Source: Xanthomonas maliensis (lineage in GTDB: Bacteria; Pseudomonadota; Gammaproteobacteria; Xanthomonadales; Xanthomonadaceae). Taken from it: a stretch of DNA of 44,928 bases. Made by a program: the position numbers and the translations under genes. The notes beneath the pieces are model-generated. The model saw only the letters and a program-made list of their open reading frames with translations, was not told where the DNA came from and did not search any database. The stretch lies in contig NZ_NSET01000090.1 in NCBI RefSeq assembly GCF_009192945.1, positions 1-44,928 of the forward strand, read 5' to 3'. Shown here piece by piece: positions 1-5,900 of this stretch (the stretch's first letter is position 1; each line of letters begins with the position of its first letter).

Positions 1-165
1 TATGCCGTTGAGGCACCAATCTTCCCCTTTGCCGTCAGGAGTGAAAATGGCGTTCTCGAAGTTGTAAAAGTATTCACCGCCATAGGCTGAATCTTTGGCG
101 GATCCTGAGGCGCAAGCTGTCAGTGATGTGCAAATCACCATTGTCAAAACTGCCATATTCTTCAT
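1..165 (-). CDS. Small lipoprotein, cassette gene (3' end outside window)
   Basis: This frame opens at the ATG at 165 and stays open for 55 codons to the window edge, so the C-terminus is missing. The N-terminus (MKNMAVLTMVICTSLTACAS) is a typical lipoprotein signal: a short charged start, a hydrophobic stretch and a lipobox LTAC with the acylated Cys at residue 18. The visible mature part is polar (SGSAKDSAYGGEYFYNFENA) and has no domain I recognise. The start lies 7 bases past the attC core at 173-179, the same tight placement as the other cassette genes. An envelope lipoprotein of unknown role is the most that can be said. Confidence 0.65.
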   Translation of the reverse strand, partial: MKNMAVLTMVICTSLTACASGSAKDSAYGGEYFYNFENAIFTPDGKGEDWCLNGI

Positions 166-172
166 TGCTGCG

Positions 173-232
173 CCCTAACACCTAAATTGAGCCGACTTGC
201 GAAGCGGAATCGGCTTGAACGAATTGTTAGAC
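173..232 (-). other. attC recombination site
   Basis: A 60-bp imperfect palindrome bounded by CCTAAC (174-179) and GTTAGAC (226-232). Inner arms GAGCCGA and TCGGCTT flank the centre TTGCGAAGCGGAA. It closes the cassette carrying the 148-residue gene to its right; the cleavage core is GTTAGAC. Confidence 0.85.
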
Positions 233-679
233 CTAAATCCGCACCACGCCCTTGACCGTCAGGAGGTCTGGGTCAAGGACGAAATACGACGTGGAACCCG
301 CGTTTTCCACCTTGTTTCGATAACAGATGACAGAGATACCCCGAACTCGCAGCTGCCCAACCAAAAAAGACTCTTGAACCTCGCGACTCAATTGAGCGTG
401 GTTGATTAGCGCCCTAGCGCCATCAAAAAAGCCTTGGTCCAAAATCCTGCCGCCCTTCTCAAAGTAATCGTTAAGTGCGCAGAAGAGCGCAGCCCCTGTG
501 TTCGCCCCCCAGTCTTCGACTTCGATGAGCTGATCCGTTACCTTCAACGAGCACGTGTGAAGGTAGCCCCCAGTATCGCGAACGCGGCCGAGCGCAGCTT
601 CGCGATCTCCCACATGGACGCAAGGCCGGAAAGAGGACATCTGCTCTTGCCCGGCGTGAAAAACGACGATATCTGTCAT
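233..679 (-). CDS. Cassette-encoded protein, possible ADP-ribosyltransferase-like fold
   Basis: A 148-codon frame starts with ATG at 679, 4 bases after the attC core at 684-690, and stops at 233 against the next attC, so it fills its cassette. The protein looks like a real globular cytoplasmic domain, with no signal peptide or membrane segment. The N-terminal pattern of a beta strand (IVVFHAG), then SFRPCVHVGDREAALGR, then a strand with YLHTCSLKV and IEVEDWG resembles the opening of small ADP-ribosyltransferase-like domains (hydrophobic strand plus H-x-G, an SFxPxxHxG loop, and a strand ending in EVxDxG). That resemblance is an impression from sequence pattern and is weak. No toxin-immunity partner is visible. 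It could equally be a cassette protein with no described family. Confidence 0.8.
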   Translation of the reverse strand: MTDIVVFHAGQEQMSSFRPCVHVGDREAALGRVRDTGGYLHTCSLKVTDQLIEVEDWGANTGAALFCALNDYFEKGGRILDQGFFDGARALINHAQLSREVQESFLVGQLRVRGISVICYRNKVENAGSTSYFVLDPDLLTVKGVVRI

Positions 680-683
680 TGAG

Positions 684-743
684 GTCTAACGCTTGAATTA
701 AGCCGACCCGCGAAGCAACTTCGGCTTGAATGAGTTGTTAGGC
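684..743 (-). other. attC recombination site
   Basis: A 60-bp site with the best-preserved cores in the array: GTCTAAC (684-690, fitting RYYYAAC) and GTTAGGC (737-743, fitting GTTRRRY). The inner arms AAGCCGA and TCGGCTT flank CCCGCGAAGCAACT. The unpaired base pattern places the attC top strand on the minus strand, matching the genes. Confidence 0.9.
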
Positions 744-1021
744 AGTGAGTGGCCACAAGGTTGGATGGTGCAACCATACTCCCCAGCACTGCCGCCTGGG
801 CTGAGTGTGCCACAGCCTGCGCGATGGAGCTTGCCCAGCGACGCGCCGATGCGTGCTGCCACCGAAGCCAAGTGCAACGAGTGTAGCGCGGCAAAGGCGG
901 ACAAAGGCGAAGCACCGAACTTACCGCGCCCAGCAACGGTGCTGACTGCTCTCCGGAGCCGGCTGCCGGCATGCCAGGCAACCGACCGAAGCCGGGCCCA
1001 CCAGCTGATTTGCTCCACCAC
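698..1021 (-). CDS. Hypothetical cassette protein with attC-encoded C-terminus
   Basis: A GTG at 1021, one base from the attC core at 1023-1029, opens a 107-codon frame ending at 698 inside the next attC. The last residues (NNSFKPKLLRGSA) are translated attC sequence, a tail I associate with many small Xanthomonas hypothetical proteins. The body is Arg/Ser/Ala-rich with Cys and His residues but no recognisable domain, signal peptide or membrane helix. Frames on the opposite strand over the same cassette (726-1028) are similar in length, so coding is not certain. The minus frame is preferred because its start and end obey the cassette geometry seen in neighbouring cassettes. Confidence 0.4.
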   Translation of the reverse strand: MVEQISWWARLRSVAWHAGSRLRRAVSTVAGRGKFGASPLSAFAALHSLHLASVAARIGASLGKLHRAGCGTLSPGGSAGEYGCTIQPCGHSLPNNSFKPKLLRGSA

Positions 1022-1022
1022 C

Positions 1023-1082
1023 GCCTAGCGTGTGAATTAAGCCGACCCGCGAAGCGGGTTCGGCTTGAATGAATTGTTAGGC
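1023..1082 (-). other. attC recombination site
   Basis: A 60-bp site from GCCTAGC (1023-1029, one base off the RYYYAAC rule) to GTTAGGC (1076-1082). The arms AAGCCGA and TCGGCTT flank a GC-rich centre, CCCGCGAAGCGGGT, which can itself form a short stem. Confidence 0.85.
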
Positions 1083-1083
1083 C

Positions 1084-1539
1084 TCACAGCGCCCCAGACA
1101 AGGAGCTGAAAACGGCGGTGGGTGCTTGGGACAAGCAAGCAACCAGAGCCGACCGGCTTGGAGCGCCACCAGGGCCGAGTGAAGCGTGCGACACAATCAG
1201 CGTAGAACCCGCCCAATGCAGGCCAAAACTACCAGTGCCGCCATTGATATAGGACGCACGTAGCAGATATGGCTTGGTCTGTGCAGGGCACACAAAGTCG
1301 GGTCGGCCAAAATAGGTCACGCCACTTTGCTCTTGAGCTAAGAACGTAGCATCAGCGAGCCATACCTCAGCCGCGCCCAGTTTTGACGCCGGAACCTCAA
1401 AGAAGGAGCCCGAAGCAACCTCGGTCCAGTCGCGCCAAGTGCCGGCCGAAGAAGGAGCCTGCTCAAGCCAAGTCGTCGAAGGCGCGGCCACGACCGGAGA
1501 CACTAGGAACACCAACAATAAGTTTGCGAGATGTCTCAT
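1084..1539 (-). CDS. Secreted cassette protein of unknown function
   Basis: A 151-codon frame runs from the ATG at 1539, 5 bases past the attC core at 1545-1551, to a TGA at 1084-1086 directly against the next attC. It fills the cassette. The N-terminus MRHLANLLLVFLVSPVVAAP is a classical Sec signal with likely cleavage after VVA, giving a mature protein of about 132 residues. The mature part has two Cys residues (in FVCPAQ and VACLSQ) that could form a periplasmic disulfide, and alternating hydrophobic strands (TYFGRPDFV, GSFGLHWAGSTLIVS) suggesting a beta-rich fold. I do not recognise a family. Export fits the frequent envelope destination of cassette products. Confidence 0.75.
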   Translation of the reverse strand: MRHLANLLLVFLVSPVVAAPSTTWLEQAPSSAGTWRDWTEVASGSFFEVPASKLGAAEVWLADATFLAQEQSGVTYFGRPDFVCPAQTKPYLLRASYINGGTGSFGLHWAGSTLIVSHASLGPGGAPSRSALVACLSQAPTAVFSSLSGAL

Positions 1540-1544
1540 GTGAG

Positions 1545-1601
1545 GCCCAACTCCGGAGTTGAGCGGCGGCGTAGCCGTCCGACTCGAATGGTCTGTTAGC
1601 T
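1545..1601 (-). other. Degenerate attC site
   Basis: GCCCAAC (1545-1551) and GTTAGCT (1595-1601) bound a 57-bp imperfect palindrome whose centre differs from the other sites (GGCGGCGTAGCCGTC). The right core departs from GTTRRRY, which may reduce its use by an integrase. Confidence 0.6.
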
Positions 1602-1609
1602 AGAGCAGC

Positions 1610-1763
1610 CTACCTTGAAACCAACTTTTTGATGAGCTTGGAGCCAAGAATGGTTTCAAGTTGAAGGTCTTGAGCTTGTGTTGTGTTGCCCCAGGGGTGG
1701 GATGCTTCGAGGAGGAACGAGGCGAAACGGTCGCCACCCGGAAAGTGGAGTTGAGGTAAACCT
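1610..1763 (-). pseudogene. C-terminal fragment of a broken cassette gene
   Basis: Reading leftward from the palindrome at 1764-1800, one minus-strand frame is open to a TAG at 1610-1612, just inside the attC at 1545-1601. It encodes a protein-like stretch (LPQLHFPGGDRFASFLLEAS, then HPWGNTTQAQDLQLE, then SKLIKKLVSR). No start codon or 5' half is present. The frame meets a TGA inside the palindrome. I read it as the 3' remnant of the gene that once filled this cassette, beheaded by the palindrome and IS fragment. The family is unknown. Confidence 0.4.
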
Positions 1764-1800
1764 CGGGGTCAGGTTGACTTATTAATTGCACCTGACCCCG
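1764..1800. repeat. 37-bp palindrome with GGGGTCAGGT arms
   Basis: CGGGGTCAGGT at 1764-1774 is repeated inverted as ACCTGACCCCG at 1790-1800, around a 15-base AT-rich centre (TGACTTATTAATTGC). GGGGTCAG/CTGACCCC palindromes of this kind recur in proteobacterial genomes and are often found around REP-associated transposase genes; that link is recalled knowledge, and no transposase of that type is in this window. It sits exactly at the break between the IS remnant and the cassette-gene fragment. Confidence 0.75.
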
Positions 1801-1880
1801 TTCTTTTTTCCTTCTTTTCCGGTCTCGGCCTGCTTGAGTACGGCGATGATCTGGCTGTCGGTAAAGCGTGACTTTTTCAT
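1782..1880 (-). pseudogene. IS3-family transposase OrfA, 5' remnant
   Basis: From the ATG at 1880 the first 19 residues, MKKSRFTDSQIIAVLKQAE, are the standard start of OrfA in IS3-family elements (helix-turn-helix transposase, IS407-like group). The reading then departs into Lys-rich sequence and stops at 1782-1784 inside the GGGGTCAGGT palindrome, so only about a fifth of OrfA remains and OrfB is absent. A good ribosome site (GAGGAGATCCC) precedes it. The IS left end probably lies near 1950, where the cassette reading frame is interrupted. Confidence 0.8.
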
Positions 1881-1917
1881 GGGATCTCCTCGGGATCAGA
1901 TTACGAGAAAATTCCAC

Positions 1918-1995
1918 TTATGGCTGCTGGTGGATTTTGGGGGGATTACCGCCGATGGCGCTGATGGCTGACGAGGCTACGCAAATCATATCCAT
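1918..1995 (-). pseudogene. N-terminal fragment of an interrupted cassette gene
   Basis: An ATG at 1995, 6 bases past the attC core, opens a frame of 25 residues: MDMICVASSAISAIGG, then a divergent tail NPPKIHQQP and a TAA at 1918-1920. The opening resembles KTSC-type small domains (V-x-SSAI-x-AIGY), but only about 14 residues carry the similarity. The tail looks like the left end of the IS3-family element whose OrfA start follows at 1880. I infer an IS insertion near 1948-1955 into a cassette gene. Confidence 0.35.
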
Positions 1996-2001
1996 CGATT
2001 T

Positions 2002-2061
2002 TCCTAGCGCTTGAATTGAGTGGCACCACGTCGCGGCGACTGTTCGAATCAACTGTCAGTA
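2002..2061 (-). other. Degenerate attC site
   Basis: TCCTAGC (2002-2008) and GTCAGTA (2055-2061) bound a 60-bp imperfect palindrome with TTGAATTGAGTGGCACC and GCGACTGTTCGAATC in the arms. Both cores deviate from consensus, as expected for an old site at the eroding end of the array. Confidence 0.6.
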
Positions 2062-2432
2062 CGAAGCTTCGTCATCTTGCGACGGCGAGCCAGCAGCATG
2101 CGGAGTATCAGGAGTGCAGGAAATGCAAGGACAGCAACTCGCATCTGAAGCGTTGGCGTGACGCCCTCTTTCGGCCAGAAGCAAAGCCAGATCGCGAGTG
2201 CCGCGAGGCAGCACAGTGTCAGCATCAGCAATCGCTTGGCAGCGCGTAAGGAAAACGGCGTTGCCAGCGCAGGAGCGGCCATCACCAGAAATCCAATTCC
2301 GCTGATCAATGCGCCCGTCTGCCCCTCACGTACCTGGCCTGCTGCAAACAGCGCCACCAGCAATGCGCCTGTCGCTGCGAGCATGACACCGGCAAGGCCG
2401 GCTAGCAGCTTCAGGAGTTTTTGATAGCGCAT
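2049..2432 (-). CDS. Small integral membrane protein, cassette gene
   Basis: A minus-strand frame ends at 2049-2051 inside the degenerate attC. The likely start is the ATG at 2432 (MRYQKLLKLLAG); an in-frame GTG at 2465 would add 11 residues. The 127-residue product is hydrophobic with about four predicted membrane helices: residues ~5-30 (LLAGLAGVMLAATGALLVAL), ~38-58 (ALISGIGFLVMAAPALA), ~68-85 (LLMLTLCCLAALAIWLCFW) and ~98-115 (VAVLAFPALLILRMLLA). The C-terminus is Arg/Lys-rich and partly encoded by attC. No family is recognised. It is the rightmost clear cassette gene. Confidence 0.65.
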   Translation of the reverse strand: MRYQKLLKLLAGLAGVMLAATGALLVALFAAGQVREGQTGALISGIGFLVMAAPALATPFSLRAAKRLLMLTLCCLAALAIWLCFWPKEGVTPTLQMRVAVLAFPALLILRMLLARRRKMTKLRTDS

Positions 2433-2452
2433 TCTTCGCGTCCCAGTTCTTG

Positions 2453-2498
2453 CATTACGCTGCACTTCCGAGTGGCGCTGGCTTGAGACCTGCTAGGA
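2453..2498 (-). other. Possible decayed attC site
   Basis: ATTACGC near 2454 and GCTAGGA (2492-2498), with CTGGCTTGAG at 2478-2487 in the position of the usual CGGCTTGAA arm, give a faint attC layout. It marks the probable right end of the array. The match is partial and may be chance. Confidence 0.25.
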
Positions 2499-2702
2499 CT
2501 TGTGACGCCGATAGTGATTGTTGGTACTTGTGCTGCGGTAGCTGCCACCCTTGTGCGAGGCGCCGTGGCCTCCGCTGTAGTGACCGCCATGACTGGTGGT
2601 GTGGTGCGTGCCGGCGGCCCTGACGCGCGCTTGCGCGGATGCGGTGAACAATCCCAGCGCGGCCACACTCGGTGCCACGATGCGCCATGCCTTGCTCAAC
2701 AT
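2493..2702 (-). CDS. Small secreted His/Gly-rich protein
   Basis: The ATG at 2702 has a clear ribosome site (AGGGGGAAG, 4 bases away), unlike the cassette genes. The 69-residue product has a Sec signal (MLSKAWRIVAPSVAALGLFT, cleavage after ASA or AQA near residue 25) and a mature part of about 44 residues that is rich in His, Gly, Ser, Thr and Lys (HHTTSHGGHYSGGHGASHKG). Such low-complexity His-rich periplasmic proteins occur in Xanthomonadaceae, but I know no established role; metal binding is possible from the His content alone. Its own ribosome site suggests a resident gene and not a cassette. Confidence 0.7.
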   Translation of the reverse strand: MLSKAWRIVAPSVAALGLFTASAQARVRAAGTHHTTSHGGHYSGGHGASHKGGSYRSTSTNNHYRRHKS

Positions 2703-2830
2703 TGTTCTTCCCCCTGAAGAAATGTGTGGCTTTGCGGCTGCATTACATACTGCGTGACTTGATCCTCGCCGAGTTTTGGGGTTGCGTCAATGCGCTTGCG
2801 CTGCTGATACCTGGCGTTATCGGCTTTGCC

Positions 2831-2972
2831 CTCATCCGCCCTTCGGGCACCTTCTCCCGCATACGGGAGAAGGGCTTGACGCGTTGAGCGACTCAGGCAC
2901 CTTCTCCGGTATACGGGAGAAGGGTTTGGCGCGTTGGGCTACTCGGGCCCTTCTCCCGCGAGCGGGAGAAGG
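2831..2972. repeat. Three CCTTCTCCCG...CGGGAGAAGG hairpin repeats
   Basis: Three copies of an inverted repeat stand at 2850-2873, 2900-2923 (one arm base missing) and 2949-2972, each with 10-bp arms and a 4-base loop. The first is preceded by CTCATCCGCCCTTCGGGCA (2831-2849), itself holding GCCCTTCGGGC. They lie directly downstream of the 1288-residue gene and could stop its minus-strand transcripts. The same unit recurs in variant form at 32222-32262. Confidence 0.85.
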
Positions 2973-2987
2973 GATTGGTGTGTTGGG

Positions 2988-5900
2988 TTATTGGCTGTTT
3001 TTTTCGGTTGCCGGCTTGGCCGGGGTGGGTAGAGCGAGATGATTGTTGAGGCCGGTTATCTCTGGGACGTTGCCTTCGGTCACCACACGCAAATGCGCGG
3101 CTTTTAGATTTGCCGCGTTGGTTAGCGGCAGGCGTACCTGGGTGGTGATTGGCTGCAGATCGCGTGGTGCGGCAAGCGCCGGAAAAGCCGCCCGCGCCAG
3201 CTCTTTCCCACGCGCATCTTCCAGCACCACAACCCCCGCCGGTGCATCGGCATGGCCGAGGCTGTGAACGATCACCTCGATGGCATCGGCGGTGACGCGC
3301 ACATCGCCATGGCCGATACCCAGGTCCGGGCGTAGTTCGACCGGGGTGGCTTCCGCAATGCGTTCGAGCTGCAGCACGGTGGTGCGGCTCGCAGGAAAAT
3401 CGATGTCGATGGCCGCGCTTTTTTCGAAGGCCACCTCGCGCGTAGTGCCGGTGCCGTCGATCTTGCCGTCGCCGTCGCGGTCCACGCCCTGGGTGATGCG
3501 CCATTGGCCGGGGGCGACGTTCCAGCCGGTCATGCTGGCGCGCTGCGAGGTGCTGGATGTGTTGTAGGCGATGACGGTGAAACGGTCCTGTTTTGGCGCA
3601 GGAATGGCGATGGCGACCTGGGTGGCGGCTTCGGGTTCAGCGAAGCGCCAGCTCACGGTGTGGCCCGGGTAGGTCTGGTTGCGCTTGAGGGCCACGCCGC
3701 CTAAGCGTGCGCGCTGCAGGTTGACCGTGGGGGATTCGACGCGGTCGCTCCACCAGTGGCCTTCGGTGTTCATGTAGAAGTTCTGCAGCTTGTCGCGCGC
3801 CTCGGCGCGGTACAGGGTGGTGAGATAGTCGAAATTGCCGGTCTGTTCCCAGGCGACGTGATGTGGGAAGTCCGGGGCGCTGCCGTCGTCGCTGTTGGCG
3901 GCATCGAGCAGCGTGCCGCTCCAGTCGTTGCGCTTGCCCATGACGTCGAGGACGTTTTCGTTGAGCAGCGACAGTCCATTGGGGCCGCTGTTGGCGACGC
4001 GGTAGTCGATGGGTTTGAGATAGCGCGCATCCCCTGTCCAGCGGTACGCGGCCCAGAAGGTATGCAAGGTGTCGGCGCCGCCGCTGCCTTCGAACAGGCT
4101 GCCGCCACGGGTCTTGCCGGTGGCCCAGTTGATCTCGTTGGGCAGCGCCCAGTTGCCCTTGGCATCGGTATAGGCGTGGGCGAGATAGCCGTCGGCCAGG
4201 CCGGTGATGATGCGGCGGCTATTGGGATCGGCGTTGTAGCCGCCCAGCAGTAGCGCCGGATGCAGGATGGGGAACGAGTATGGCTTTTGCCATTGCCAGT
4301 TGGGCTCGCGGTAGACCTTGCGGCCGCCGAACCAGTTGCTGGCGAACAGCAGGTGGCCTTGCGGGTTGACCTGGATGATGCGGTCGAAGGCCTTGACGGT
4401 TTCCATCAGGCGCTCGACCGTGCGCGGGTCGCCCCAGTTGAGATACAGCAAGGCGCTGTTGATGTTGATGCCTTCCTCGTAGGAATGCAGTTCATCGGTC
4501 TCGATGGTGGACAGGCCGTTGGTGAACATGCCATTGCGATAGTTGGCCGCGGACAGTGCCAGCATCGAGGCATTGATGATGTCCGGGTCCACGCCCATCA
4601 GGGCGACACCGGGCCATTGCTGCACCAGGTCCGAGTCGTCGGAGATGCCGCCGCCGAAGTCGCCGTAGTCCACCTGGCGCTCGTCGATCCACCAGCGGAG
4701 GTAACGGCGGGTGGCCTTGAGGTCTTCCAGCTGCCAGAACGCCCAGGCGGGGACGCCCTTGGGGACGGCTGGCATGTCGACCGGCAGCGTGCCCTGGTTG
4801 CCGTAGCTGATGTCGTTCCAGTATTCGCGGCCCAGCGCGTGATCGGGGTCCACGCGCAACAGGTCGGTCATGTCGGCATCCAGGCGCTTGTAGAGCAGTT
4901 GGCGCTTGGAAGTGGTGTGTTCTTCGACCAGGAAGCCCCAGTTGTCCTTGACCTGGTTGAAGCGGTCGGCCACGTGCTCCTTGATGGCCTCGGCGCGCGG
5001 TTTGAACACCAGCTGCAGCTGGGTGCCATCGAGCGCCTTGGCATCGAAGCCGGGGGCGGCGGCGGCGATGCTGAGCATCAGGCTGTCGTTGCTGAGGATG
5101 CGGTCGCGCAGGTCCAGCCACAGCGTGCGGGCCTGCCCCGGGACGACCGCGACCGAGACGTCGATCATGTCGCGCGCCGGCCAGATCGGGTCCTTGATGC
5201 GGATGTTGAGCGGAATGCTGCCGTTGTGGGTGGCCGGCAGGTTCAGCGCCGGCAAGGTGATGGCGATGCCGTCCAGGCCGTCGTGCATGTTTTCCCAGCC
5301 GTAGGCCCAGCTGCGCATCAGGGGCTGGTCCGACGGCGGGTCGCCCAGGCTGGACGGCACCAGGATGTGCACGATGGGCTGCTGCCCGGCGCTGGCGGTC
5401 TTGTCGGCCGGGCGCTTACGTGCCGGCGCCTTGGTGGGCAGCGCGACCACGGTCTGGCGTTCCCCCGGCGGATAGCGACCGGCGATGACGGCGCGCAGCG
5501 CCGCCAGGTTGTCGTAGTCGGGCTGGATGTCGCTGCGCACGGTGTAGCTGAGCTGCGCGCTGCCCTTGGGCACCTCGCCCGGCTGCACGTCGTAGGCCCA
5601 GATTTCCTGGATCGGGGTTTCCTGCGCAGTGTTGGCAAAGCGCAGGCTGCCGCCACGGCGTTCGACGAACTGGTCCACGCTGCGGACCACGCCTTGCTGG
5701 CGGGCGAACAAGGGCTGCGGTTGTGCGTTGGGCGCGGCATAGGTGGCCTGGCCATAGGCGGCGCCGCGCAGCTCGATGCGGTTGAAGGGTTCGTCCGGCA
5801 GGGTCAGGTCCAGCGCCTTGCCGCCTTCGACATAGGTGTTCCAGTCCGGCAGTTCGAAGTAGTCGTCGCGCCCGGGCAGGCGCGAGCGGTTGTAGACGCC

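Larger units (their letters stand above)
1..2498 (-). mobile_element. Integron gene-cassette array (end of array, no integrase seen)
   Basis: Short minus-strand genes are separated by attC recombination sites at 173-232, 684-743, 1023-1082, 1545-1601 and 2002-2061, with a possible decayed sixth site near 2453-2498. Read on the minus strand, the sites run from a CTAAC core through TTCAAGCCGA, a GCTTCGCGG centre and CGGCTTAA to GTTAGAC, closely matching the aadA1-type attC layout as I remember it. The site orientation therefore agrees with the gene orientation. With this orientation the integrase and attI should lie to the right, but the next genes there are an ordinary small secreted protein and the LamG protein. 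The array continues beyond the left edge. It is either an orphan cluster (attC sites without integrase) or the detached end of a larger integron. Confidence 0.85.

Noticed and set aside
2385..2393. ATGACACCG copy near 2385
   Set aside because: It lies inside the coding frame of the 127-residue cassette protein, not upstream of a gene, and is probably chance.
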